64,000 nt of DNA from Nitratireductor kimnyeongensis (GCF_019891395.1 NZ_CP078143.1:1997001-2061000), one strand, 5' to 3'; shown: positions 46,615-56,064, counted from the stretch's first letter. Notes: generated from the sequence alone by a model not told the origin. A program made the numbers and translations.

Positions 46615-47616
46615 ATGACCGTCAGGAAGAAGCCTCTCGTCGTCATCACCCGCAAGCTGCCGGACCAGGTTGAAACGCGTATGCGAGAACTGTTCGACGC
46701 GCGCCTCAATCTAGACGACAAGCGCATGACGCAGCCCGAGCTGGTGGCCGCCGTCAAGGAAGCCGACGTGCTTGTTCCAACGATCACGGATCGCATTGAT
46801 GCAGCGCTCATTGCCCAGGCCGGTGAGCGGCTGAAACTGATCGCCAATTTTGGCAATGGTGTCGACAATATCGACGTGGCTGCGGCTGCCAAAAAGGGCA
46901 TCACCGTGACGAACACGCCCAACGTGCTCAATGAAGACACTGCCGACATGACGATGGCACTCATGCTCGCGGTGCCGCGCCGTCTGACGGAAGGCGCGCA
47001 GCTTTTGCGCAGCGGCGAGAAGTGGGGCGGCTGGTCGCCCACCTGGATGCTTGGGCATCGCATATGGGGAAAACGTCTCGGTATTGTCGGCATGGGCCGC
47101 GTGGGAACCGCAGTGGCGCGGCGCGCCAAGGCCTTCGGCCTGTCGATCCACTATCACAACCGTCAGCGCGTTGCGCCTTCCATCGAAGATGCACTGGAAG
47201 CGACCTACTGGGACAGTCTCGATCAGATGTTGGCGCGCATGGACATCATCTCCGTCAATTGTCCGTCGACGCCGGCCACGTTCCATCTCCTGTCCGCCCG
47301 GCGGCTCGAACTCATGCAGCCGCGTGCCTATCTTGTAAACACCGCGCGCGGAGACGTGGTGGACGAGGATGCGTTGATCCGGCTGATCGAGGAAGGCAAG
47401 CTTGCCGGGGCGGGGCTCGACGTGTTCGAGCACGAGCCATCGGTCAACACCAAACTCCTGAAACTCGCTCAAAAGAACAAGATCGTCATCCTGCCGCATA
47501 TGGGCTCGGCCACCATTGAGGGCCGCATCGATATGGGCGAGAAGGTGATCATCAACATCCGCGCCCTCTTCGACGGCCATCGTCCGCCGGACCGTGTCCT
47601 GCCCAGGAACGTCTGA
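46615..47616 (+). CDS. D-isomer 2-hydroxyacid dehydrogenase (glyoxylate/hydroxypyruvate reductase-like)
   Basis: 333 residues from the ATG at 46615. The Rossmann motif is LGIVGMGRVGTAVARR (about 154-169). The catalytic Arg lies in NTARGDVVDEDALI (about 241-254), Glu in EHEPSVNT, and His in LPHMGSAT. Family members reduce glyoxylate or hydroxypyruvate with NAD(P)H; close rhizobial relatives are annotated GyaR-type. Its own promoter is in the gap after the divergent SH3 gene. Substrate is inferred. Confidence 0.88.
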   Translation: MTVRKKPLVVITRKLPDQVETRMRELFDARLNLDDKRMTQPELVAAVKEADVLVPTITDRIDAALIAQAGERLKLIANFGNGVDNIDVAAAAKKGITVTNTPNVLNEDTADMTMALMLAVPRRLTEGAQLLRSGEKWGGWSPTWMLGHRIWGKRLGIVGMGRVGTAVARRAKAFGLSIHYHNRQRVAPSIEDALEATYWDSLDQMLARMDIISVNCPSTPATFHLLSARRLELMQPRAYLVNTARGDVVDEDALIRLIEEGKLAGAGLDVFEHEPSVNTKLLKLAQKNKIVILPHMGSATIEGRIDMGEKVIINIRALFDGHRPPDRVLPRNV

Positions 47617-47637
47617 TCGCTTTGCGCATGCGATCTC

Positions 47638-47692
47638 GTGGCATTGATGGTGAGCTTGTCGAACCACGCACACCGTCAATGCAATAGGCCAC
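47638..47692. repeat. REP-like imperfect palindrome
   Basis: GCATTGATGGTG (47641-47652) pairs with CACCGTCAATGC (47671-47682), one wobble pair, around an 18-base loop that contains AGCTTGTCGAACCA, a motif common in rhizobial intergenic repeats whose translation begins MVSLSNH. It lies between convergent genes. Confidence 0.5.
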
Positions 47693-47713
47693 GGAGCGAG
47701 CAAAGCCCGTTCC

Positions 47714-47746
47714 CACCCGCAGGCAAAAAAACGCCCTCAGCGGGTG
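47714..47746 (-). terminator. Possible terminator hairpin of the moeB-like gene
   Basis: CACCCGC (47714-47720) can pair with GCGGGTG (47740-47746), with a run of seven A (seven T on the minus strand) inside the loop. The upstream arm overlaps the gene's stop codon. Geometry is not that of a standard terminator. Confidence 0.3.
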
Positions 47747-48507
47747 CGCCGCCGGTATTTCACGGTTTCGAAGCGCGCAGCCAGCGCATCATAGAGGAGC
47801 AGGCGGCCAGTGAGCGGTTCGCCAATGCCGGTAATCAACTTGATGACCTCCATGGCTTCCAGCGTGCCCATCACGCCGGTCAGCGCGCCGACAATGCCCG
47901 CTTCGGCACAACTGGGAACCAGGCCCGCCGGTGGCGGCTCGGGAAAGAGGTCGCGATAGGTTGGCAGAACAGCGCCGTCGGCGCCGGTTTCGAACGGCTT
48001 GAGCACGGTCAGTGACCCGTCGAAGCGGCCGACAGCCGCCGTCACGAGCGGGCGCTTCATGGCCTCGCAGGTGTCGGCCAGAAGATAACGTGTGGCGAAA
48101 TTGTCAGAACCGTCGACCACCACGTCGTAGCGCGCAATGATCCCGGTGGCGTTGTCTTCATCAAGCCTGACGGGGTGTGTTTCCACGGCCACGTGCGGGT
48201 TGATGCGGGCAATGCTCGCCTTCGCGCTTTCCACCTTCGAAACGCCAACGCGGGCTGTGTCGTGGATCACCTGCCTTTGCAAGTTCGAGAGCGAAACCTC
48301 GTCGTCATCGACGACGCCCAGCGTGCCGATGCCGGCGGCAGCGAGATAGCAGAGAACCGGTGCGCCCAACCCACCGGCACCGATCACCAGAACGCGGGCA
48401 TTCTTCAGCCTCTGCTGCCCCGCTCCGCCGACCTCGGGCAGAACGATATGGCGGGCATAGCGTTCAAGTTCGCTTTCGCTCAGGGGTAGGGGAGGTGTTT
48501 CGGCCAT
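47737..48507 (-). CDS. MoeB/ThiF/HesA-family adenylyltransferase
   Basis: 256 residues, the E1-like fold. The ATP site is VLVIGAGGLGAPVLCYLAAA (about 39-58), with SLSNLQRQVIHDT (about 73-85) holding the conserved Arg, and DGSDNFATRYL. The conserved Cys is in VPSCAEAGIVGALTG. MoeB activates the MoaD C-terminus for molybdopterin synthesis; ThiF does so for ThiS. The two CXXC zinc pairs of E. coli MoeB are missing: the first reads PTYRDLF and the C-terminus has none. Placement after recF-dnaN is common in the order. moeB is the most likely assignment, but partner choice is not certain. Confidence 0.82.
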   Translation of the reverse strand: MAETPPLPLSESELERYARHIVLPEVGGAGQQRLKNARVLVIGAGGLGAPVLCYLAAAGIGTLGVVDDDEVSLSNLQRQVIHDTARVGVSKVESAKASIARINPHVAVETHPVRLDEDNATGIIARYDVVVDGSDNFATRYLLADTCEAMKRPLVTAAVGRFDGSLTVLKPFETGADGAVLPTYRDLFPEPPPAGLVPSCAEAGIVGALTGVMGTLEAMEVIKLITGIGEPLTGRLLLYDALAARFETVKYRRRTR

Positions 48508-48538
48508 GCAGTGATCTTATCCAGTGGCAGGGAAGGTG

Positions 48539-49708
48539 TCAGCGACGTTCGTGAATTGCGCCACCCGAGACAGACAAAAACTGGGCGCGGCCTTCGAGCG
48601 CCGAAAATAGAACTGCTTCCGTGCCTGTCATGAAAGCCTGGCAGTTGAGCTCCTCAAGGATCGAAAAGAGCGCTGCCCGCCGGTCGGGATCGAAATGTGC
48701 GGAAATCTCGTCCAGAAGCAGGATCGGTGCGGTCCCGGAGAGCTCACCCGTAAGCCGGGCATGAGCGAGCACCAGCCCCACCAGAAGCGCCTTTTGCTCG
48801 CCGGTGGAGCATCGCGCTGCCGGCATGTCCTTGGGCACGTGCCGGACGAGAAGATCACTGCGGTGGGGTCCTTCCAGCGTTCGCCCGGCCGCGCGGTCGC
48901 GGGGGCGCTGATCGCGCAGAAGAGTGCGGAATTTTTCTTCCACATCGACAGCGGCCTCTCGCCCGATCGCCTCATCGATGGTGCCGTCCAGCGCAATCCG
49001 CGCGGAAGGAAAAGGGCCATTCTCTGGCAAACGGTCGTTCATGGCCGCAAGCAGCCGCACCATTTCACCGCGTGCAGCGGCAATCGCCACGCCGGTCTCG
49101 GCCATCTGTGTCTCAATGGCATCGAACCAGCCACCATCGCGCGAATCCTCCGAAAGCAGCCGGTTGCGCGCGCGCATCGCCTTCTCGTAATCGAGCGCAC
49201 GGCGGCCATGGGCAGGGTCGATGGCCAGAACAAGGCGGTCAAGAAATCGCCGGCGGTCGCCCGCCGGGCCCGTAAACAGCGCATCCATTGCCGGCGTCAG
49301 CCAGAGGACACGCACCCATTCGAGCATGGCGTCCGCGGTTCGTGCAGTCTCGCCATTGATGCGCAGGCGACGGCCGCCTGCTTCCATGCCCGGCTGAAGC
49401 CCTGCCGTGCCGGTTCCGATATCGCATTCGCCGAAAGGGCCTTCGAGCTTTGCATGGATGCCAAAGCCTGTCTCCGCGCCCTCCCGGGCCACATCGTCAA
49501 GCGTGGCGCGGCGCAATCCACGGCCCGGTGAAAGAAAAGAAACCGCCTCCAGCAGATTCGTTTTGCCCGCGCCGTTCTCACCTGTCAGCACCACGGCGCC
49601 AGGAGCTAGGTCCAGCGCCAGTGCGTGATAGTTTCGGAAGTCGGTGAGGTTCAGCCGGGTGACGTTGACCTGGGCTGCGGCCTGCCGATTGGATGCCTGG
49701 TCGACCAA
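48539..49708 (-). CDS. recF: RecF, DNA replication/repair protein
   Basis: 389 residues from an apparent TTG at 49708; no ATG or GTG is available before the conserved TRLNLTDFRNY (about 17-27). Walker A is TGENGAGKTNLLEAV (about 43-57), and the C-terminal ABC-type signature/Walker B region reads CSTGEQKALLVGL and PILLLDEISAHFD. RecF loads RecA at gaps with RecO and RecR. It lies 23 bases after dnaN on the minus strand. Confidence 0.94.
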   Translation of the reverse strand: MVDQASNRQAAAQVNVTRLNLTDFRNYHALALDLAPGAVVLTGENGAGKTNLLEAVSFLSPGRGLRRATLDDVAREGAETGFGIHAKLEGPFGECDIGTGTAGLQPGMEAGGRRLRINGETARTADAMLEWVRVLWLTPAMDALFTGPAGDRRRFLDRLVLAIDPAHGRRALDYEKAMRARNRLLSEDSRDGGWFDAIETQMAETGVAIAAARGEMVRLLAAMNDRLPENGPFPSARIALDGTIDEAIGREAAVDVEEKFRTLLRDQRPRDRAAGRTLEGPHRSDLLVRHVPKDMPAARCSTGEQKALLVGLVLAHARLTGELSGTAPILLLDEISAHFDPDRRAALFSILEELNCQAFMTGTEAVLFSALEGRAQFLSVSGGAIHERR

Positions 49709-49731
49709 GAGAAAGCCAAAGCCGGCGCGCT

Positions 49732-50850
49732 CTAAACGCGCATCGGCATCAGAACGTAAAGCGTGCTTTCATCGCCTTCATCCTGCACAAGCGTGGGCGA
49801 TCCGGCGTCGGCAAGAAGGAAACGCGCCTCACTCCCCGAAAGCTGCGCCGCAACGTCAAGCAGGTAGCGGGCGTTGAAGCCGATCTCGATCGGATCGCTT
49901 TCGTAATCGGCTGCCAGTTCTTCCGTCGCCGAGCCCGAATCCGGGTTGTTCACCGTCAATGTAACCTGTCCTTCAGCGATGGTGAGCTTCACCGCCCGCC
50001 CGCGTTCTGAAGAAATGGTCGACACACGGTCAACCGCCGAGGCGAAGGTCTGACGGTCGATCACAAGCTTCTTGTCGTTCCCGGTCGGGATCACGCGCTG
50101 ATAGTCGGGGAACGTCCCGTCAATCAGTTTTGAGGTGAGGATGACGCTGCCGATGGTGAAGCGGATCTTTGTGTCCGACAGCTCGACCGTGACCGCCACA
50201 TCCGGATCGTCGACCAGTTTCTGCAGTTCACCGACCGTCTTGCGCGGGATGATGATGCCGGGCATGCCCTCGGAGCCTGCCGGGGCCTCCATTTCGGCGC
50301 GAGCGAGACGGTGCCCGTCCGTCGCAACCGAGCGCAGCTTGAGTCCGCCATCAGCCTCGATCGTGTGCAGGAATATACCGTTCAGATAGTACCGGGTCTC
50401 CTCGGTGGAGATGGCGAATTGCGTCTTCTCGATCAGTCCCTTGAGGGCCTCCGAATCGAGGCGGAAAATGTGCGAGAAATTGCCGGCGGAGAGCTCCGGG
50501 AAATCGGACTGGGGCAGGCACTGAAGCCGGAAACTGGAGCGCCCGGCAACCACCGACATGGCGTTGCCGTCCTCGTCCGTCTTCAGCATCACTTCTGCGC
50601 CATCGGGAAGCTTGCGGACAATGTCGTAGAGCAGATGTGCCGGTACGGTTGTCGCGCCGGCCTGTTCGATGGTCGCGCCTGCTGCCTCTGTCACTTCCAG
50701 GTCAAGGTCGGTCGCCTTCATTTGCAAGCTTGCACCATCCGCGCTGAGGAGCACATTCGACAGAATCGGGATCGTGTTGCGGCGTTCCACCACACGGTGA
50801 ACGTGGTTCAGTGACTTCAGGAGGGTGGAGCGTTCGAGAATAACACGCAT
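49732..50850 (-). CDS. dnaN: DnaN, DNA polymerase III beta sliding clamp
   Basis: 372 residues, three repeated clamp domains. The opening MRVILERSTLLKSLNHVHRV and RRNTIPILSNVLL are conserved; the C-terminal YVLMPMRV closes the protein-binding pocket. The clamp tethers polymerase III to DNA. An ATG two codons further upstream is possible. Followed by recF; a 278-base gap separates it from dnaA, so it probably has its own promoter. Confidence 0.97.
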   Translation of the reverse strand: MRVILERSTLLKSLNHVHRVVERRNTIPILSNVLLSADGASLQMKATDLDLEVTEAAGATIEQAGATTVPAHLLYDIVRKLPDGAEVMLKTDEDGNAMSVVAGRSSFRLQCLPQSDFPELSAGNFSHIFRLDSEALKGLIEKTQFAISTEETRYYLNGIFLHTIEADGGLKLRSVATDGHRLARAEMEAPAGSEGMPGIIIPRKTVGELQKLVDDPDVAVTVELSDTKIRFTIGSVILTSKLIDGTFPDYQRVIPTGNDKKLVIDRQTFASAVDRVSTISSERGRAVKLTIAEGQVTLTVNNPDSGSATEELAADYESDPIEIGFNARYLLDVAAQLSGSEARFLLADAGSPTLVQDEGDESTLYVLMPMRV

Positions 50851-51040
50851 GACCAATCAATCTCACAAATATGAAGATAAGCCCTGCAAACATGGCGCAT
50901 GTCCAGGGCAGCCTCGAACAGGCTTTGATTTCCGCCAAAATGACAGGAAATCGAGAAGAAACGCAAGTCTTTCACAGCGTTAGGTCCGCCTTCGACCCGC
51001 TTTCTGGGGAAAACGGAGTTCCGGCTTGAGGAGGCTGGTT
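50851..51040 (-). promoter_or_regulatory. dnaN upstream region
   Basis: The gap between dnaA (upstream on the minus strand, ending in a terminator) and dnaN. No gene is supported. Given the dnaA terminator, the dnaN-recF promoter should lie here, but I cannot place -35 and -10 boxes with confidence. Confidence 0.35.
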
Positions 51041-51073
51041 GAAAGAGAAAGGACCGGCAGTTGCTGCCGGCCC
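51041..51073 (-). terminator. dnaA terminator
   Basis: On the minus strand GGGCCGGCAG and CTGCCGGTCC form a 10-pair stem around CAA, followed by TTTCTCTTTC. It lies about 55 bases after the dnaA stop. Confidence 0.8.
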
Positions 51074-51128
51074 TTCCATGTTCCTCGTGCGCCGCCCCAT
51101 TGGCGGGGTGCGGATAGGATGCCTGCGA

Positions 51129-52640
51129 TCAGGCCTGGTCGCTGATCAGGCGTTTCAGGAGTTCGATCTCCTGGGCCAATTGTCTGTCACCGTCGGTGAG
51201 CCCTTCGATTTTGCGCACCGCATGCAGCACGGTGGTGTGATCGCGGCCACCGAAGCGACGTCCGATTTCCGGCAGGGAGCGCGGGGTCATGACCTTGGAA
51301 AGATACATGGCCACCTGCCGCGGCTTGACGATGGTGCGAGTGCGCCTGTTCGAAAGCAGTTCCGTCTTGGAAACATTATAGTGTCGCGCAACGATCCGCT
51401 GGATGTCCTCGATGCGAACCCGCTTCGGCTCCCCTGCACGGCAGACATGGCCGAGTATTTCGTCAATTCGATCGATGGTGATCTGCGGTTCGAAGGAATG
51501 CCGGAACAGGAGCTGGTTGAAGGCACCCTCCAGTTCCCTGCCGCTGCCGGTCACCGAACGCGCTACATGCACAAGAATTTCTTCCGGAATTTCGAGCGAG
51601 CCATCCTCTGCCTGAGCGCTTGCGAGGCGCTGCTTGAGGATCGACAGGCGCATGGCGAAATCGGGCGCCCCAATCTCGAGCGATACGCCCCCGTTGAGGC
51701 GTGACTTCACGCGTGGCTCGAGCGATTCCAGTTCTGAAGGCGGCCGATCTGCCGCGACCACGACCTGTCGCGCGCTGTCGAGCAACATGTTGAGCAGATG
51801 GCAGAACTCGTTCTGGATGGACTTGCCCTGCAGGAACTGCATGTCGTCGATGATGAGAAGATCGATGTCGCGGAGCTGCTCCTTCAGAGTGAGCGCGTTG
51901 TTGTCGCGGATCGCCGTGGCGAAGCGCCACATAAAGTATTCCGCCGTCAGATAGACGACACGTGCCTGCGGCTTGCGACGCAAGGACTCGGCAGCGATGG
52001 CTTGCAGCATATGCGTTTTGCCGAGCCCGACCGAGGCGTGAAGGAAGAGCGGGTTGAAACGAATCGCGTTCGAATCCGACTCGGCCACCGTCCGGGCAGC
52101 TGCGCAGGCCACACGGTTGGACGCGCCTTCTATCAGGGAGTCAAACGTGTAACGGCTGTCGAGCGGCGAGCCGAGAATGTTCGATCGTCCGTCCGTTTCC
52201 TGCATTTTTGCCGGAATTGCCCGAGCAGATGGGTTGCCTGCGAGTGTGCCGGAAGCGAGCGCCGTTTGTGGCCGGCTCGAAACCTTGCGGGCGGCAGCCG
52301 GCTGGCTTTCCTGTGTGGCCCGCACATTGCGTGTGGCGGTTCGTACGATGATCTCCACCTTCAGCGTGTCAGGCGCTTCCTGTTTCCACAGATCGGTAAT
52401 GAGGTCGAGATAGTGCCCGTTGATCCAGGAGCGCAGAAAAGCCGTGGGAACGGAAATCCGGACGCAGCCTTTGGATGCTTCCATCAATTTCATGCGGCCG
52501 AACCAGCTGGAGTAGACCTCGCTTCCCAGACGCGCACGGAGCTGCGTTTTCACGCGCTCGAAGATCGCATCAGATGGTCCGGCCTTGCCGTCGCCCTTTC
52601 TTGTTTCTGCTGTCTCTTTTTTTCCCTCCTGCTGAGACAT
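51129..52640 (-). CDS. dnaA: DnaA, chromosomal replication initiator
   Basis: 503 residues from the ATG at 52640, preferred because CAGGAG lies 4 bases upstream; an ATG at 52694 is in frame but its AGGA is only two bases away. Domain I ([20 protein letters not shown]), a linker rich in Ala/Pro/Thr, then the AAA+ domain with Walker [12 protein letters not shown] (near residue 205; the usual GGVGLGKT has AS here, as in other rhizobia), Walker [11 protein letters not shown], and the DNA-binding domain ending [20 protein letters not shown]. It unwinds the origin. Upstream lies an AT-rich region with a DnaA box. Confidence 0.97.
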   Translation of the reverse strand: MSQQEGKKETAETRKGDGKAGPSDAIFERVKTQLRARLGSEVYSSWFGRMKLMEASKGCVRISVPTAFLRSWINGHYLDLITDLWKQEAPDTLKVEIIVRTATRNVRATQESQPAAARKVSSRPQTALASGTLAGNPSARAIPAKMQETDGRSNILGSPLDSRYTFDSLIEGASNRVACAAARTVAESDSNAIRFNPLFLHASVGLGKTHMLQAIAAESLRRKPQARVVYLTAEYFMWRFATAIRDNNALTLKEQLRDIDLLIIDDMQFLQGKSIQNEFCHLLNMLLDSARQVVVAADRPPSELESLEPRVKSRLNGGVSLEIGAPDFAMRLSILKQRLASAQAEDGSLEIPEEILVHVARSVTGSGRELEGAFNQLLFRHSFEPQITIDRIDEILGHVCRAGEPKRVRIEDIQRIVARHYNVSKTELLSNRRTRTIVKPRQVAMYLSKVMTPRSLPEIGRRFGGRDHTTVLHAVRKIEGLTDGDRQLAQEIELLKRLISDQA

Positions 52641-52694
52641 CTGCTCCTGAAAAGAAAATCCCCCCGTCGTTTCCCTTTCCGCGCCGCTTTGCAT

Positions 52695-53440
52695 TCCTCG
52701 TGTCCCTGTCGTTTTGAGTGGTGTTTTTACGGATGGGCTTGCGCCGTCTGGCGACTAACCCCTACCCAATCCGTTTTTTTATGATGATCGTATGTCCGCC
52801 CGGCCTCTGCTCAAAAAACTCTCCTTCGCTCTCTACAGCGCTGAAGGCGCCGTTGAAATAGAATATTCAATCACCGGTTGTTTTTTTCGTCCGGCGGACG
52901 TGCAACTCAAGCTCGTTTGATCCTGGCGCGAACGCGCCATCAAATGGGTCCTCGACAACCGAGCTGGCGAGGCTGTCTTCAAGAGCGCACGAAACCCCCG
53001 CGTGGAGAAAAAACCACGTCGCAATGGGTGCCGATTTTGGCTTAAGTTGCCGGGCTTCTCTTGCCCTCTCGATGGCCTGACATTACCGAAATCCTTGTGG
53101 AAAGGGCAAGGGCAGGGCTGCCGCTTTTTTCTCGAATCTGGTCTTGTGCGCGGCGAAAAAATCGGCATCGCCAAGGGGGCGTCTGGATAAGCCTTTTGGA
53201 TTCAAAAGCCTTTTCCAGATAAGTGCACTTCGCGTGCACATCGAAAAAAAATCATAAAAAAACACTTGACATTTCAGGTCGCTTTTTGCGCTCACCGTGA
53301 CATGCGTAACCTGTGGATAAACTCTCGTAACTATCTGAAATATATGAGAAATATCCGGAGCGGCGCAATTTAACGCTCTGCTTATGTGACGAAAATAATA
53401 CGATTCTCAATCACTTACGGTCAGGTGCATAAAAAGTCGG
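52695..53440. promoter_or_regulatory. dnaA upstream region with AT-rich tracts
   Basis: About 750 bases without a supported gene between dnaA and the rpsT terminators. It holds a strongly A/T-rich stretch (53240-53275), one perfect DnaA box (53312-53320), a one-mismatch box TCTGGATAA (53182-53190), and three GANTC methylation sites (53134, 53199, 53402). This fits cell-cycle control of dnaA by CcrM methylation and DnaA itself. Too few boxes are present to call it the origin; in rhizobia the mapped origin is usually near hemE. Confidence 0.5.
53312..53320 (-). promoter_or_regulatory. Perfect DnaA box
   Basis: TGTGGATAA on the plus strand, i.e. TTATCCACA on the minus strand that encodes dnaA, the exact consensus. 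Located about 670 bases upstream of the chosen dnaA start. Confidence 0.75.
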
Positions 53441-53467
53441 CCGGCAACAACACAGGGTTGTTGCCGG
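53441..53467 (-). terminator. Second hairpin downstream of rpsT
   Basis: CCGGCAACAAC (53441-53451) and GTTGTTGCCGG (53457-53467) form a perfect 11-base stem with a 5-base loop. On the minus strand it is followed after several bases by five T. With the hairpin at 53493-53514 it makes a tandem terminator between rpsT and dnaA. Confidence 0.6.
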
Positions 53468-53492
53468 ACAGCCATTCTGAAGGGCAAAGAAA

Positions 53493-53514
53493 AACCCGGC
53501 TGGATGGCCGGGTT
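53493..53514 (-). terminator. rpsT terminator
   Basis: On the minus strand AACCCGGC and GCCGGGTT flank a 6-base loop and are followed by TTTCTTTG. It begins about 25 bases after the rpsT stop. Confidence 0.8.
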
Positions 53515-53538
53515 CATCAAGGCGTCTCGTCAGGCGTA

Positions 53539-53805
53539 TTAGGCGCCGAGGGCCTTCACGCGCTGAGCAAGGCGTGAAACCTTGCGGGATGCAGTGTTGC
53601 GATGCAGGACGCCTTTACCGGCGGCGCGCATAAGCTCAGGCTGAGCTGCCTTGAACGCGCTTTCCGCTGCTGCCTTGTCGCCGGAGGCCAGAGCTTCTTC
53701 GACCTTGCGAACGAAGCTACGCACACGCGAGCGACGGTTCTTGTTAACCGCAGTACGGCGAGCAATCTTGCGCACCGCCTTCTTGGCCGAAGTCGTGTTG
53801 GCCAT
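53539..53805 (-). CDS. rpsT: 30S ribosomal protein S20
   Basis: 88 residues from the ATG at 53805, with AGGAAAC upstream; the upstream in-frame extension is not part of the family. The [20 protein letters not shown] start and the [17 protein letters not shown] end ([19 protein letters not shown]) are typical. S20 binds 16S rRNA early in assembly. Placement directly upstream of dnaA on the same strand is characteristic of this order. Confidence 0.97.
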   Translation of the reverse strand: MANTTSAKKAVRKIARRTAVNKNRRSRVRSFVRKVEEALASGDKAAAESAFKAAQPELMRAAGKGVLHRNTASRKVSRLAQRVKALGA

Positions 53806-53969
53806 GTTTCCTCTCTTGTCTCTACAGATCCTGCCGCGATGAATGCCTCGCGGGCGCAAAACAAAAAGGGCAGCCGCAGGGCCACCACAGTCGTGGCGGC
53901 TTATAGTGGAGCTTTCCGGCAACGTCAACGCCTATTGGCGTCTATGCGCCTGCTTCTCTCCCGAGATTG

Positions 53970-54743
53970 TCAGCGATTCTTGAAATTCGCAGATCTCTTT
54001 TCCGAAAATGCCGCCATGCCTTCTTTCTGATCGTCCAGTGCGAACATCGCATGGAACACCCGTCGCTCGAAACGCAGACCTTCTGCGAGAGTTGTTTCAT
54101 AGGAACGGTTCACAGCCTCTTTGGTCATCATCACGGCTGGCAGGGAGAAACCGGCAATGGTTTCTGCTGCTTTCAGGGCTTCCTCAATCAATTCACCGGG
54201 GGGGACGACCCGGGAGACGAGGCCGGAGCGTTCTGCTTCCTCCGCTTCCATGAAACGGCCCGTCAGACACATGTCCATGGCTTTCGACTTGCCCACGAAG
54301 CGGGTCAGGCGCTGCGAACCGCCCATACCCGGCATGACGCCGAGCGTGATTTCCGGTTGTCCGAACTTCGCGTTCTCGGCGGCAATGATGAAGTCACACA
54401 TCATGGCCAGCTCGCAGCCTCCACCAAGCGCATACCCCGCAACCGCGGCGATGATCGGTTTGCGAACACGGGTCAGGCCTTCCCAACCGGCAAAGAGATC
54501 CTCCATATAGGCGTCCACGTAGGACTTCGAAGCCATTTCCTTGATGTCGGCGCCGGCAGCGAAAGCTTTTTCCGATCCGGTGATGACGATGGCGCCGATC
54601 CGAGGATTGTCGTCAAACGCCTCCAACGCACCCACGACTTCCTCAAGCACTTTCGAATTGAGCGCGTTCAGCGCCTTGGGCCGATTCAGCGTGATCAGCC
54701 CGACGCGTTCCCGTGTTTCAACCAGAATCGTCTCATATGCCAT
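53970..54743 (-). CDS. Enoyl-CoA hydratase
   Basis: 257 residues from the ATG at 54743. Crotonase fold: [15 protein letters not shown] (oxyanion loop), [18 protein letters not shown] (about 98-115), and the two catalytic glutamates in GGGCELAM and [15 protein letters not shown]. It hydrates 2-enoyl-CoA in beta-oxidation; the closest pattern is the FadB1x/PaaF-like single-domain type. Between mutM and rpsT, as in many rhizobia. Substrate chain length unknown. Confidence 0.92.
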   Translation of the reverse strand: MAYETILVETRERVGLITLNRPKALNALNSKVLEEVVGALEAFDDNPRIGAIVITGSEKAFAAGADIKEMASKSYVDAYMEDLFAGWEGLTRVRKPIIAAVAGYALGGGCELAMMCDFIIAAENAKFGQPEITLGVMPGMGGSQRLTRFVGKSKAMDMCLTGRFMEAEEAERSGLVSRVVPPGELIEEALKAAETIAGFSLPAVMMTKEAVNRSYETTLAEGLRFERRVFHAMFALDDQKEGMAAFSEKRSANFKNR

Positions 54744-54775
54744 GATCTGAATTCCTCTCCGTTGTTCTTGAATTG

Positions 54776-55669
54776 CTAACGCTGGCAGGTCGGGCAATAG
54801 AAGGTAGACCGCCCACTTTGCACAATACGGCGAACGGTGCCGCTGCATTCATCGTGAGCACATGGTTTCCCTTCTCGGCCATATACCTTGAAAGAGTGCT
54901 GGAAATATCCCAGCGACCCGTCCGCTTTCACGTAATCGCGCAGAGATGAGCCGCCTGCCGCGATCGCCTCGGCGATGACAGCGCGAATCGATAGCGCCAG
55001 TCGTTCGCACCGTTCAGACGATCCACGCCGGGCGACGATCGTGTCGGCGCTGCGTTTGGGTGAAAGCCTTGCGCGCCACAACGCCTCGCAGACATAAATG
55101 TTCCCGAGGCCGGCGATCACCCGCTGATCCAGCAGGACGGCCTTCAGCGGTGCGCGCTTCTCACGCAGGCGCTCAGAAAGCAATGCACCGTCGAGAATGT
55201 TTCCGGTTGGCTCAATGCCGAGCGTGGATAAGAGCGGATGGCTGTCCAGCGGCCCTTCGGCATGCAGAAGCATGAATCCGAATCTGCGTGGATCATTGTA
55301 GACCACGCGAATACTGCGCCCGTCTCCCGCTGTCAGATGAAAGACCGCATGGTCGTGCTTCTCCGCTTTGGAGCGCGGATGGTGAAATTCTCCCAATGTC
55401 TGTTCCGCGTTGTCATCCTCGTCGACACGAAACGAACCGGACATTCCCAAATGGCACAGAACCACGTCGGAGGTTTCCAGATGGATGAGGAGATATTTTG
55501 CCCGACGGCCGAGTGCGACGATCTCTTGTCCGCGAAGCCGCTCGGTGAACCCACGAGGAAACGGAAAACGCAGGTCCGGACGCCGCAATTCAATGGAATC
55601 GATACGCGCACCCTCCATGATCGGCTGCAGTCCTCGGCGGACGGTTTCGACCTCGGGCAGTTCAGGCAT
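54776..55669 (-). CDS. mutM: MutM, formamidopyrimidine-DNA glycosylase
   Basis: 297 residues from the ATG at 55669, giving [16 protein letters not shown]: the catalytic Pro after Met removal and the adjacent Glu are present. [12 protein letters not shown] holds the conserved Lys of the beta-hairpin. The C-terminal zinc finger is [10 protein letters not shown] with YCPTCQR. The enzyme removes 8-oxoguanine and cleaves abasic sites. Upstream, where relatives have ubiE on the other strand, there is only a non-coding gap. Confidence 0.97.
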   Translation of the reverse strand: MPELPEVETVRRGLQPIMEGARIDSIELRRPDLRFPFPRGFTERLRGQEIVALGRRAKYLLIHLETSDVVLCHLGMSGSFRVDEDDNAEQTLGEFHHPRSKAEKHDHAVFHLTAGDGRSIRVVYNDPRRFGFMLLHAEGPLDSHPLLSTLGIEPTGNILDGALLSERLREKRAPLKAVLLDQRVIAGLGNIYVCEALWRARLSPKRSADTIVARRGSSERCERLALSIRAVIAEAIAAGGSSLRDYVKADGSLGYFQHSFKVYGREGKPCAHDECSGTVRRIVQSGRSTFYCPTCQR

Positions 55670-56064
55670 GATGGAAAAGCTCACTCAGGAAAGGCCGGCG
55701 ATGGAGCAGGGCGGGAAAGGAGAGATGCCCCCGGGTATGGAAAACCGAGTTGGAGCGTCGAGAGTTTGGCTTACCTTCGAAGCCTTTGGGGTCATCCGGC
55801 GAAAGCCATTCGCCGAAAAGCTCCTGTCCGAAAAGCAATGCGCGCACCATTTCCACTCACCGTTGATACCCTTCGTCAAAGACATAGAGCATTTTACAAA
55901 GCGGTGGAATCACCTGATCTCGCATACAGGTAGACGAGCCAGGAGGTCGACGAGCTAGGAGGCCGGCGATCAGGAGAATGAATGGTCCTGGTGCCTCCTT
56001 CGGTAGGAGGCGCGGGATTGCGGGCCGGTACGATGTTTTTCCTGGGGCGGGGCGTCGCAACCGG
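55670..56064. other. Intergenic stretch at a synteny break, no supported gene
   Basis: About 395 bases between mutM and the first pilus gene. Short frames on both strands lack ribosome binding sites and show no family I know. It contains repeated AGGAGG-type motifs near 55935-55970 and a GCCTCCT/AGGAGGC hairpin with a TCGGT loop (55993-56011). In related genomes ubiE-ubiB begin here divergent from mutM; they are absent, so this is probably a rearrangement junction. Confidence 0.5.

Noticed and set aside
52695..53440. Chromosomal origin of replication
   Set aside because: Only one perfect DnaA box is present and origins of this group are usually near hemE, so I report it as the dnaA control region only.
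55662..55958. Short frames between mutM and the pilus genes
   Set aside because: No ribosome binding site, no family resemblance and unstable reading on both strands; probably degenerate or non-coding sequence.
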